This document shows, one piece after another, positions 50,282 through 61,971 of a stretch of 64,000 nt of DNA. This DNA comes from Agroathelia rolfsii (taxonomy: Eukaryota; Basidiomycota; Agaricomycetes; Amylocorticiales; Amylocorticiaceae). Under the pieces are notes generated by a model. The model was not told the DNA's origin and did no database searches. It worked only from the letters and a program-made list of their open reading frames with translations. The stretch covers positions 2,480,001 to 2,544,000 of the forward strand of contig JABRWF010000006.1 of assembly GCA_018343915.1 (NCBI GenBank). The letters run 5' to 3'. The first letter of the stretch is position 1. Every line of letters begins with the position of its first letter. The translations under genes were made by a program, and so were the position numbers.

Positions 50282-50680
50282 TCACTCTATCAATAATGTA
50301 ACAGCCATGGCTACACATGCCATGGCTACGTATGGCGATAACCTTTCACCTACACACGCAAGTGCTGTCAGAGAAAAGACGACATTCAGATGCACAGTGA
50401 ACGATATATCGCACCTATACGCGCCGACATGAAAAACATGCCGAGAAATCTGCACATGGATTTCGTTTAGCCAAGACTTTTTGGCGTGATACCAAGAGAG
50501 CGTACCCCTCTTTGTTCCGGTCAATGAGGCGTGGAGCCACGGAGCGCACGTACGTGCAGGTACAGATAGTTAGGAGAATGACCAGAAGCAGAGATTGGAA
50601 GTTGAAGAGTGCCGACTGGAATGTCAAGTAGTGGTGTTACTTTCGACGACGATAGCAGGTAGAGGATGCAGAAATACCAT
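50282..50680 (-). CDS. KSH1: KSH1/TMEM167 (kish) small secretory-pathway membrane protein
   Basis: A 71-residue Golgi membrane protein needed for early secretion in yeast. Four exons: 50678-50680 (the ATG alone), 50506-50615, 50415-50449, 50282-50349, together 216 bases. Introns are 62, 56 and 65 bases, all GT-AG. The product reads [58 protein letters not shown], then [13 protein letters not shown], matching the family's two membrane helices, RSxAPxLxDRNK loop and RIGERxSPYVA motif over its full length. The gene is too finely split to show as one open frame. It converges with the FCP1-like gene (290-base gap). Confidence 0.95.
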
Positions 50681-51998
50681 GGCTCAGACGAAGTGAAAAA
50701 ACAAGGTGAATGCAAGTATAGCAGAGAATACAGAAAAAAAACGAGTTTCAAGTCCTAAATTCAAATGGAAAGAGGCAGCAGACGGTCCGAGAGCAAGCTG
50801 GTAATCAATGGTATTGGCAATGGCCAAGTGTCGTATGTAACATACACATGGCATGCATTCGCACGTGTCCGTGATTGACATAGCTAGGTCTTGCCTAACT
50901 AGGAAGTAACTTCTATTTATAGTAGTAATCCAGTTTCGATAAGTCAGAACTAATCGTCGACTTTTATGGCCCGCGATGGTATTCAAGTGGCCTCTTCACT
51001 CCATCAAAACTGCGCCTGGCTTTGTGTGCTTGGAGAAATGATCAGCATCTTCAGGTGATGTAAGGAGGCATATGGAGCAATGCATCACATGGAGGGATTG
51101 CCTGGAAAAACCGTCATCGCCGCGTTTGTGGGGCAATGTCATATTGCTTCGAATTATGCGCGATGGCCGTATCGATGGGTAAATGCTACGGCGGCTCGCA
51201 TATCATGGATAATTGTGAATTGATTGCGATAGATGCCAAAACGTCCCGGATGTGGGCACGAGACCATGCTTTTTAGTGCCAATCTTCCTTCGCAATGGAT
51301 GAGTCAGTAGGCGCTTTCGTGTCCTCGCTATTTTAAATAATCGAGGCTCTTGCTTAATGTGTGTATCCGTACGCTGAAAAGGCTTCTTTTTCTTCTTTAC
51401 CATAATTATAGACTTTTGCCTGGTCATCGACATGATAGAATAACTTTCTCTCCGGTTCGCACATGAAATTTCGGATATCGACAGCTGCCACACTTTGCTT
51501 AAAACTTGAATTTCCGGTGCACAAACTTTCCCTGATAATCAGAAAATTTCCCCTTTTTAAACGAAAACCCCTCCAAGTAGAATCAAGAGGTAAGGAGATC
51601 GAATGCCCTACCGAATTGTGGCTTGGTAGCCTCATGGTTTTGGTTGGCCCCCGGGGTTTGCCTACATACACTACAGCACGGGGTTTCTTATCAGGGCAAT
51701 TTGGAGGGTAGTACAATATAGTTCCTGGATCAAGATTTTACCAACAGTGTCTATTCATATTGATGCCGCCATTGCGGATAACTCTTCGTGGCCGCTCCGT
51801 TTTTTTTTCTCAACTGGTACCTCTAGGAAAGCACATGCTGAAAATTTTCAGCTTTATCTTCAGATAATGTCGATACCATGCGTTTTCGGCTATCTAGTTG
51901 CGTTCCTCGGACTGGTGAGAGCACCAGATTCTCCTTAAAACCATGGGAGAGGGCGGCTGCACCTACAGGCCCCTTTCTCATCCGCCTCCTATCCTACC
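50681..51998. other. Divergent promoter region between KSH1 and OPT transporter 1
   Basis: 1.3 kb without a supportable gene. A GATA-type site (CTTATCA, 51687-51693, reading TGATAAG on the minus strand) lies about 310 bases before the OPT1 ATG and would fit nitrogen control, but single GATA sites are common by chance. Confidence 0.5.
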
Positions 51999-52080
51999 AT
52001 GGCTTTCTCCAGCAAGCCTGAGAGGAGCGACAGCTTCATCGGCGCAGTCGATCCTGAGAAAGGCAGCAAGCTCGACCTGA
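51943..52080 (+). other. Overlapping upstream ORF at OPT transporter 1
   Basis: An ATG in strong context (AAACCATGGGA) starts 56 bases before the main ATG, out of frame. It reads 45 codons across the main start and stops with TGA on the last bases of exon 1. If transcribed, it would lower translation of the transporter. The transcription start is unknown. Confidence 0.35.
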
Positions 52081-55000
52081 GTGTGTTATTACTTAACTCT
52101 TTCTCAAACCCGTCTTTACTGACCTTTGGAATCTCAGCGGCCGAGACTGAGGTCCCAGAGTTCGATGATCCCAATTTGGACAAGAACGAGGCGGCGGTGG
52201 GAGTACTGGAGGATGACTCACCCTATCCTGAGGTACGCTCTGCTGTGGCCAACACGGACGACCCAGAAATGCCTGTGAATACGATCCGTGCATGGGTGTT
52301 AGGCATGATCTGGGCCATTATCATTTCGGGCATGAATCAGTTCTTCTTCTTCCGCTATCCCTCCGTCACGGTTACTCCTGTAAGTATTCATTAGATCTTG
52401 GACGAGGATCAGATTGGCGATGTGGCGTCGTTTTATGTTTCCTAACGCCTTCCTCTCTTTTTATAGATCGTTGCCCAGCTGCTTTCGTTCCCTGTCGGTC
52501 GGCTCTGGGCTGCTATCGTTCCTAATGTCAAGATCTTTGGTGCTCCCCTCAACCCTGGACCGTTCACCATCAAAGAGCATGTCTTGGCTACAATCATGGC
52601 TTCTGTCGGCTCCAGCTCTGCATACGCTGTATGTGCTTCGGACTCACACGAGAAAATCTTTTCATTTTCTGACCTTGTGATATTTCTAGACTGATGTTGT
52701 CGCCGTCCAACGGGTGTACTACAATCAATACCCTACTTTCGCTTACCAATGGCTGATGGTCATGTCCACCCAGCTCATCGGTTTCTCGATTGGTGGCATT
52801 GCCCGTCGATTCTTGGTGCAGCCCGCATCAATGATCTGGCCCTCGAACTTGGTCAACTGCGCACTGTTCAATACTTTGCACGCACAGCAGTACGCTGGTG
52901 TGGGTACCCGTGGTGGTATCTCTCGCGAGCGCTTCTTCTTTTACTCCTTCCTTTGCGCTGGCTGTTGGTGTGCGTAAACTTTGTTCTTAACGATTACTCA
53001 ACTTTTTTTTGTCGTACTAAAATCCTGGATCGCTAGACATTCTGCCGGGGTATCTGTTCACCGCGTTATCCTACTTCTCCTGGGTCTGTTGGATCGCTCC
53101 GGACAACGTTCCTCTGAACATGATGTTTGGGTACGAAAGCGGCCTGGGCATGTCCATTATCACCTTCGACTGGTCGCAGATTGCCTACATCGGCTCGCCA
53201 CTTGCCACACCCTGGTGGGCCGAGGCGAACGTCGCAGGTGGATTCGTCTTCTTCTTCTGGATCGTCGCACCTGCTCTGTACTTCACCAACACATGGTATG
53301 CCAAATTCATGCCGATGGCATCCCGCGGCTCGTTCGATAATACGGGCTCGAAATATAACGTCTCGATGATCCTCGACTCAGACATGCGGTTCGATGAGGA
53401 GGCGTACAAGGCGTACAGCCCTATCTTCCTCTCCACAACGTTTGCCCTCAGTTATGGCATCTCGTTCGCTACGATTACGGCTACAGTTATGTACGTTTTT
53501 TTTTCTTTATTTCACTACGATCGCATGTGTGTGTGGAGAAGGAGAAGTATTGACATGCTTCTGTTCTGATTTTAGACATTGCTTCTTGTACTACCGTAAG
53601 CAGATCTGGATACAGGCCCGCCGCTCGATGCACGAGCAACCGGATATCCACGCACGTCTGATGTCCAGGTACCCGCAGGTGCCGGAGTGGTGGTACGCGG
53701 TTCTGTTCGTGGTCATGTTCGTCTTCGGTGTTGTCTCAATTGAGGTGTACCATACCGACTTCCCCGTTTGGGCATTTGTTTTGTCATTCATCATCGGTAA
53801 TTCATCCACCCTTCTTTCTCTCTCTGCTCAAATCAAGTAGGAAGTTTCTCATATCCCTTTTGTTCGCTAGCATTTGTCTATGTCATCCCCATTGGCATGA
53901 TCCAGGCCATCACGAATCAACAGGTCGGTTTGAATGTCATTACGGAACTGATCGTTGGTTATATGCTTCCTGGGCGCCCTATCGCAATGATGTTGTTCAA
54001 GACATGGGGCTACATCACTATGTTCCAAGCATTGACATTCACGTCCGACTTCAAGCTGGGTCACTATATGAAGGTACCCCCGCGCCCGATGTTCTGGGGT
54101 CAGGTTATCGCTTCTGTGGTCGCTGCCACGGTTCAGCTCGGCGTACAGGCATGGATGTTCACGAACATCCCCGATATGTGCTCTCCATCGCAGAAGGACG
54201 GGTTCATCTGCCCCTCGACGGAGACATTCGGCACGGCCAGCATCATTTGGGGTGTCATCGGTCCAAAGCGCCAATTCTCTACCGGCCAGATTTATGGCGG
54301 TCTCGTTTGGTTCTTCCTCATCGGTGCTATCCTACCCGTCATCACCTGGGCCGCGACCCAGAAATGGCCGAACAGCTTCATGCGTTATGTCAAGTGAGCG
54401 GCTTTCTCTATCTGCCTTGCCTTACTTTGTTTCCTGCTGCTGGTTTGATGAGATCATGTTATGTCATTTCGGCGGGTCACGGTCTTATAGCGGTTCCTGT
54501 TCTATTTTCTTTTCCCCTTATCCTTTCCTGCTTGTCCCGCGTTGCGGCTCGGTAGCTTATACTTTGCTTCTCCCTTCCATCCATACAGCATTCCTGTCAT
54601 CTTAACAGGTACCGGATATATTCCTCCCGCTGCCGCTGAGAACTACGGTACGTCAAACTTTATACATTGCTTGATTTGGGCCGCCGTAGCTTTATGCTTA
54701 TCGCGTGGATGGCCATGCCGCTCCACTTTTCCACAGTACCTTGGGCTGTTGTTGGCTTCTTGTTCCAATATGTGATCCGCAAGCGCCACTTCCAGTGGTG
54801 GACCAAGTACAACTGTGAGTAATAGATTTCTCTTGGGGGTGCTCCATGTGCTCCGCTACCACACGGTCCCGAGAAAGAATGAAGAAACTGACTTTACGGT
54901 TTTCTTTTCTTCTTCTATACTCCCACGGTGAATAGACGTCTTATCTGCCGCACTGGACTCGGGTCTAGCGGTGAGCGTGATCCTGATCTTCTTCTGCCTA

Positions 55001-55141
55001 CAATATCCGCGCAACGGGACGATTGGCGAGAACAATATCGCGACCTGGTGGGGCAACACGGTCTACGCCAACACGGCAGACGGAAACGGGACGCCGCTAT
55101 GGACGACGAACAGCACGTTTGGGCCTTCTACGTGGGCTTGA
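51999..55141 (+). CDS. OPT-family oligopeptide transporter 1
   Basis: A plasma-membrane proton-coupled importer of small peptides (OPT family; peptide clade judged by the signature). After a soluble N-terminus comes the family signature SPYPEVRSAVANTDDPEMP then NTIRAWVLGMIWA. NPG occurs in APLNPGPFTIKEH (about 52540). Further conserved stretches: AYQWLMVMSTQLIGFSIGGI, DWSQIAYIGSPLATPWWAEA, TELIVGYMLPGRPIAMM, KVPPRPMFWGQVIA, MFTNIPDMC and NIPVILTGTGYIPPAAAENY, finishing STFGPSTWA at TGA 55139-55141. About 12-14 membrane helices. Roughly nine introns, most at the same places as in the downstream paralog. Exon 1 is 51999-52080. Intact by reading. Confidence 0.94.
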
Positions 55142-57026
55142 GTGATGCATACGACATACTGCTTTGGGATTTTTCGTTTCTCTCTCTCCCTTTTTATATT
55201 CGGTAAAGGTATCTCCTCTTTGAGGCGCTTCACGAGTGGTGTGCGTGTATAATCTCTTTTTCTTTCTTTCTTTATATTGTTCCTGAATCGTTCTGTCTAC
55301 TACCTTTTTTTGCTTTCTTCTTCTTCTTCTTTTTTCCCTTTCACCTACTAAAGCCCGCGATGCCTCTCCTGCACTTCATTCCAGTATATCATGATCTTCT
55401 TTTCTCCGGTTAATGATCGCATACGCATACATATCATTATATCCTCATTCTCATTCGCCTCCTCTCTAACTTAGCGGGACTACATCAGCGCACACGACCC
55501 GTGCCAAGGAGCCAAGGAGGAAAGAAGGGGTGGCGAATATGTTACAGCCGTTATCAAACTTCCGCTTCGAACTGCGTACGTACTGACTAGCAGCCTGGAG
55601 AGCTTGTTCCGATACTGCAGCAACATCATCACGGTACCAATCTAGACAAGCGGCTTGATGACAGTGTTGATTGTTTGATGTATGTCTTGTTTTGTGGTGC
55701 TACACTCAAGTCGCAGTCATACGTGTACGCAGCGGAAAATCCTGTTGCCTGATTACAAGCACCCCTCCCCCCTCTCCTGTCAATTCCTTATCAAGGGGAA
55801 GGGGGATTGACAGCTATTGATATACACATATAAGTGATGGGATGATGGCACAGGGCTTCTGCTTTTTTTTTTTGGTTCTGACTAGTTGGCCCTTCTCCCG
55901 CTTGCTGCCGGTCGGCGGTCACGGATTGAGTAGCTGAGATCTCAACCGGCCCGGTTGCCTATGCTGCACTGCTGCACTCTGTTTATGACTGGTGGCTGCT
56001 TTCACCAAGCTGCTAGTGAGCTATGTAACTAGCGGCGTCTATTGCCAGTGTATCCTCAGTCACTATCGGAGTCGCATAGCAATACGACATGGCCGCGCTG
56101 GCGGATGTACGGACGCTAATGATGACATGCATTGATAATGACCATTCTCGTCACACCTTCTAGGTCCGCTCTGTCATGTGCGAGCCAGCGCGCGTGTGCC
56201 GATTGTATCAAAATATCAATGCATGTGTCCAAAGATACATTACGCCCCCATGCAGGGGAGAAGGGAAATCAATTGTCGCTTGATTCTTTTCTGCTCTCGC
56301 TCGGCTCGGAGGCGCTAATGGGGTACACAGATGTGCCTTGGGGGGAACGGACCTATGCAGTTGGAGCATGTGGAAAGCGTTCGCCCCCATCAGCCACGAT
56401 AACAAGTCTAATGGACTATTAGCCGTGGGTCTATCTATTGTATGCATTGATCATCGAATTATCATATTAACGGCACTTTCAGGGCGCGGTGCGACAGATG
56501 ATGGGGAAAAAAAAAGAATACATAGAATATGCCCTGTTAGGGTATGCCATTATGCCATTCATCAATCTGTCCCTCCATCTTTTTGGCACACGATTTGGAG
56601 TCAATTACGGACGGCATTGGTCCTCGGGGAAAATGGTGCTCACCGCTGTCACTTGCCGGATTATGCCACAAGACTGTGATATCATATGCCGCAATGGTTG
56701 GATGGTAACGGACCTATTGCAACGGCGAATTCTCTGTCAATCATTGTCCGAATCTCAAACTATCTGTGGACCATGCGTACACCAGACTCCACAGATCGCA
56801 CATGGCCCACGCTCACGGTCCATCGCCGCTGGCCTCTTATCGCATCCTCTGCCCCTGACAGTTGGGACCTCGCTCCGCTTCTGCTTTTGTATACCATTAT
56901 AAGTATCTCCCATACCCATCTCATGACCTTCTTGCCAGCCTCTTCCTCCGTCGCTGTCCCAGCACCCCCTTCCCTCTTCTTCCCTCTTCTCCCTTGTCCA
57001 GTCCCACTGCGGAGAGAGCAGCCAGT
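55142..57026. other. Spacer between the OPT paralogs
   Basis: 1.9 kb. The first 250 bases are T/C-rich 3' flank; a T run lies at 55862-55874. The open frames at 56130-56900 overlap each other in several frames and match no family. I see no remnant of another OPT copy. Confidence 0.55.
56898..56903 (+). promoter_or_regulatory. Candidate TATA box of OPT transporter 2
   Basis: TATAAG lies about 130 bases before the ATG at 57027. It would place transcription starts near 56925-56935, just around the upstream ATG at 56923. Confidence 0.3.
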
Positions 57027-57102
57027 ATGTCCCAACTGGAAGAGCGCCACTCAAATAGCCTCGTCGACGAGAAGGTTGACCCCGAGACGGCAGCCCCCAT
57101 AG
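56923..57102 (+). other. Overlapping upstream ORF at OPT transporter 2
   Basis: An ATG 104 bases before the main start, out of frame, reads MTFLPASSSVAVPAPPSLFF and runs past the main ATG to a stop ending at 57102 inside exon 1. It mirrors the arrangement at the upstream paralog. Whether it lies in the mRNA is unknown. Confidence 0.3.
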
Positions 57103-59920
57103 ACATTGAACGTATGTATCATGGCTAATTGTAGAGATGTCGTCTTCGAAATCTCACCTCCTCCTTCTCCCTACCCACAGAGGAGGTTCAGGCCGTCGCT
57201 GATTTCGACGACCCCAACTTGGACAGGGCAGACGCTGTAGCAGGCATTCTTGAGGATGATTCGCCCTACCCTGAGGTGCGATCGGCCGTTGCCAACACAG
57301 ACGACACCGAAATGCCCGTCAACACGATCCGTGCATGGGTCCTCGGCTTGTTCTGGGCTATCGTCATTTCCGGCCTAAATCAATTCTTCTTCTTCCGCTA
57401 TCCCTCCCCCAACATCACCCCTGTAAGTCATCACCGTCATGATCGTCATCAAGCATCGCCAGCTTGCCCCTTTTCTTCGGGAATAATCAAATAGCTCTGG
57501 CTGACCGCAACGACTTGATAAATACAGATTGTGGCCCAGTTGTTGGCTTTCCCGCTTGGTCGTGCTTGGGCTGCTGCTCTGCCCAACATCAAGATTTTCG
57601 GCGCATCTCTCAACCCCGGTCCGTTTACCATCAAGGAGCATGTCTTGGTCACTATCATGGCATCCGTCGGTGCTGCATCTGCTTACGCCGTATGTATTAT
57701 TTTATTTATTTATTTATTTTTTAAAAAAAGGGCATAATTTTTTGAGATTTATTTCGCTAACATTACTTGAATACAGACCGATATTGTGGCTGTCCAGCGC
57801 GTTTACTACAGCCAACACCCCAACTTTGCATATCAATGGTTGATGGTCATGTCCACCCAGATTATCGGCTTCTCCGTTGGTGGCATCGCTCGCCGATTCT
57901 TGGTCCAACCTCCTTCCATGATCTGGCCCGCCAACTTGGTCAACTGCGCGCTTTTCAACACACTGCATGCCCAGCAATACGCTGGTATTGGTAACCGCGG
58001 CGGTATCTCGCGTGAGAAGTTCTATTTCATCGCCTTCGTGTGCGCTGGATGCTGGTGTATGTTGTCTCTTTTCTTTCCGCATCTATTGGAAAAAGTCGGT
58101 CTAACGTGAAAAAAAACAATCACAGACCTCCTCCCCGGATACCTCTTCACTGCCCTATCCTACTTTTCCTGGGTCTGCTGGATCGCACCGGACAATGTGC
58201 CCCTGAACCAGATGTTTGGCTACGTCAGTGGCATGGGCATGTCGACCATCACCTTCGACTGGGCACAGATTGCTTACATCGGCTCCCCGCTCGCGACACC
58301 CTGGTGGGCCGAGGCGAACGTCGCCGCCGGTTTCGTGGTCTTCTTCTGGATCATCACCCCGGCTTTGTACTACACCAACACGTGGTACGCGAAGTTTATG
58401 CCCATCGCCTCGCGCACGTCGTTTGACAACACGGGTGGTTCATACAATATCTCGAGAATCATTAACGACGATCTGTCGTTCAATGAGGAGGCGTACAAGG
58501 CTTACAGTCCGCTGTTCTTGTCGACGACGTTTGCGATTTCTTATGGCCTTTCGTTTGCGTCTATTACCGCTACCCTGACGTGAGTGTCTTTGCAAGCCAG
58601 CCGTAATGACTTCTTGAGCTGAATTTCGTTCTTAGGCACTGCTACCTGTTCTACCGCAAGCAAATTTGGACACAGGCCCGTCGCTCAATGCACGAGCAAG
58701 CTGATATCCACGCACGCCTGATGGCCAAGTACCCGCAGGTGCCCGAGTGGTGGTACGCCACCCTTTTCCTTATCATGTTCGTTTTCGGTGTCGTCTCCAT
58801 CGAGGTCTATCACACCGAATTCCCCGTGTGGGCGTTCGTTCTCGCTTTGATTATCTGTACGTCATATCTTCTCGGATTTCGGCTTTTTTCTTTCTTTCTT
58901 TGCCTTGTCTTGACGTAGCTGACGACCGATTGTATTGCCTTTTTCACCTATCGCGCATATCACATATTTAGCCTTCGCCTACGTTGTTCCTATCGGCATG
59001 ATTCAAGCCATCACCAACCAGCAGGTCGGCCTGAACGTCATCACAGAGCTTATCGTCGGCTACATGTTGCCCGGTCGTCCTATCGCCATGATGATGTTCA
59101 AGACCTGGGGTTACATCACCATGTACCAGGCCCTCCAGTTCACGTCTGACTTCAAGCTGGGCCACTACATGAAGGTGCCCCCACGCCCTATGTTCTGGGG
59201 CCAGGTCGTTGCCTCCATGGTCGCCGGCACGGTCCAGCTCGGTGTGCAGGCATGGATGTTCACAAACATCCCCGATATGTGCTCGACGACGCAGAAGGAC
59301 GGGTTCATCTGTCCCTCGACGGAAGTGTTCGGCACGGCGAGCTTCATCTGGGGTGTCATCGGCCCCCGCCGCCAGTTCTCCAAGGGTCAGATCTACTATG
59401 GCCTTGTCTGGTTCTTCCTTATTGGCGCAATCTTGCCCGTCTTGCACTGGCTCGCGACGCTCAAGTGGCCGCATTCGTGGGTGCGCTACCTCAACTTCCC
59501 CCTCATCCTCACCGGCACGGGTTACATTCCCCCTGCGTCGGCCGAGAACTACGTCCCCTGGGCGATTGTCGGGTTTATCTTCCAGTATGTCATTAGGAAG
59601 AGACACTTCTCGTGGTGGACCAAGTACAATTGTGCGTTTTTTTTTTCCTCTTTGATGTATTTGGAATTCAATAGATGCTCACCTATTTTTTTTTTTTTTT
59701 TTTTAATTTTCTAGATGTCCTGTCCGCCGCACTCGACTCGGGTCTGGCAGTGAGCATTATCGTGATCTTCTTCTGCCTGCAATACCCACGCAGTGGCACG
59801 ATTGGGGAAAACAACATCATGACCTGGTGGGGCAACACGGTGTACGTCAACACTGCCGACGGGCAATATTCGCCACTCTGGACGACGAATAGCACATTTG
59901 GGCCTAAGACATGGGCATAA
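57027..59920 (+). CDS. OPT-family oligopeptide transporter 2, tandem paralog
   Basis: Same family and topology as the gene upstream, in the same orientation. It starts MSQLEERHSNSLVDEKVDPE, then DDPNLDRADAVAGILEDDSP and the same signature (SPYPEVRSAVANTDDTEMP). SLNPGPFTIKEHVLVTIMAS, DWAQIAYIGSPLATPWWAEA, TELIVGYMLPGRPIAMMMF and YVPWAIVGFIFQYVIRKRHF are nearly identical to the first copy; the N-terminal 30 residues are the main difference. It ends STFGPKTWA at TAA 59918-59920. Its introns differ in length and sequence, including T runs at 59637-59646 and 59690-59704. Both copies look functional. Confidence 0.94.
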
Positions 59921-61971
59921 GCGTGTTTTTTTTTGTTGTCTTACCCTCTTTTTTGGCGTGCATGCTTTTTTTTTTGCTCTTTCTCCCCTCCCCCCCTCCT
60001 CTTCCCATATTACCTCTCTTAGGGGTTGGATTGTAATATAGTATCAGCATATATAAAGGGTTTCATATGCTCGTCTTTTTGTCGTCGTAGCTATTGTGTG
60101 TAGATTACGAGCAGTCGTCTTTTTTTTTTTCTTGCTGATGATGATGATGATAGGTGATGTTGTTTTGTCGATGATAATGATGTTATTGATATCGATATAC
60201 CTTTCTCATTTTCGCTTAACGCGAATGAAATCGATTAATTCCCCTTTAAAACTAAAAAAATAACTGGTAGTGTGCGTATGGATGACTGGGATAGTCAAGT
60301 ATGTGCATATATGCCCCATTGACACATTTCAAGGTAGAGCTGACCCGAGGCGGAGATGTATGTACTTGCAAAAACAAAGGCATTTTTTTTTTTCAATTCT
60401 GAATATTGAGATTAAAGTATTGACGTGCAGTATAGCACACGAAAATGTATGATGATCGATAATGCTTTGCTCTCGCTCGCTCTCGGGGGCAGGCTTCGGC
60501 AAGCGCATAACTTGAGCTGGCATCCATCGTTTTGCACTCATCCTTACTACTGGTGTACACACAATAAGAAAAATTCGGGATGGGAGAAGAATCCCAGTTA
60601 AGCCAGTGGGTTTGGGGACGAACAAACAAACTACATGTATCACGGTCTGATGTTAGATGTAGTAATTTCGGACTTGAATGAGTCTGTTACAAGTACCAGT
60701 AGTACATCTACTGACACACTTCCTCACAGCTTCGTGAAAAGTTAAATATCTTCGATTGGACTGGACCTGGAACATGTTCAGCATACTCATGCTAATCTGT
60801 CTAATTCTTTTTTCTCTGCTTTCTGTGACTCGAGGCGCCCGCCAATTCCAACTCCGGGTCGGGGATCCGAAGCGCTGACGACCCTATCGGATCCAAGCCA
60901 TGTATGATTTACAGCTTAGCGCTTAGTGTTCGGCATAAGATTTTGTACACGGTTTTAACTTGGTACGCCCGGTAAGTTTAGGAGTTGATCTTCATTGACA
61001 AGTTGTTTTTTCATGTAGCGATCTTCAACCTGAATCTGCAACATCCGGAATAGCGGCGCCCGGTCAAACAAGGCCTTGATTTGGTTGAGGTTTTAGTAAG
61101 CATTTGTTATACTAATGTAGGGCAAGTGGGCTGCGTACAAGCAAACAACAGCACTGTTGCTACGATACACGCTAATTTATTGCCCGGCAAGGAACTTGAA
61201 AAAAGCTTGAATGCTTACATAGAACAATTTGTAAGGATCTAAATGGAGGTGGAGCAAATCTGTGTATTATACCGTTGACCTCAGCTCGGTTGCGCCATCT
61301 AACATGATCATGATGCCATACTTAGCTAGGCTAACTATGTCCCTCAGCTTCGATACATGTGTCTGTGATATCTCGCGGTGGATTGACAAGTTGATAGAAT
61401 ACGCTCCGTAATCAAAGGCTGGTAACATCTCTGACGCAGTTGAGATGAGGTAAGTAACGTTTTGTCGGCAAGCTCTGCCGCAGACCTCGGCAAGACGTTA
61501 GTCTTAATCCAGTCAGTTATCGGCTGAGGCCGGCAGTCGTCGGAGTTTAACATGCATACGAAGTTTTCAAAACTGTTGCTTTGAAGTTCGTCAAATCTGC
61601 TCGGTCAATAACACAATGCTCTACCCCACTCCCACAGTCACAAAAAGCTGGTTTTCTTTCAGCACGGTTTTGCTGCACTTAACGTTGACTGCCAGTAGTG
61701 CCGCCGGGACGGCAGGGCACCCTCCGACCTCCGTTTCCAAGTTAAACTCTCGCCAAACGCTTGCCTTCTAATGTCGAAATCATCGTCGGTGTGTTCCGTC
61801 CATGCGCAGTCGAGCGTGGTAATACATAACTGTTCTTCATCGCACAGACCAGTTTGAGCAATTACTTGAACGTTTCAACCTTGTAACTTGAAGGATACGG
61901 CAGCTCGAAGTTGAACCGTTGAAGAGCTTCATACTAGTATTTCTGTGACGTTGCTTTGTACACATCTCTCG
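59921..61971. other. Spacer downstream of OPT transporter 2
   Basis: 2 kb. The start is T-rich 3' flank with a (GAT)n run near 60137-60150. The rest shows no recognised gene apart from weak coding-like patches on the minus strand near 61344-61767. Confidence 0.5.
61621..61767 (-). other. Possible coding exon of unknown family
   Basis: After an acceptor-like ACATTAG, the minus strand reads KASVWREFNLETEVGG, CPAVPAALLAVNVKCS and KTVLKENQLFVTVGVG to a TAG at 61621-61623 (48 codons). Its composition looks coding and GC rises locally. No start exon was found, and an ORF with an ATG at 61553 lies just downstream. I recognise no family; it may be chance or a relic. Confidence 0.2.

Noticed and set aside
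56338..56902. Overlapping plus-strand open frames between the OPT genes
   Set aside because: Several frames overlap, composition is not coding-like and no conserved motif is present.
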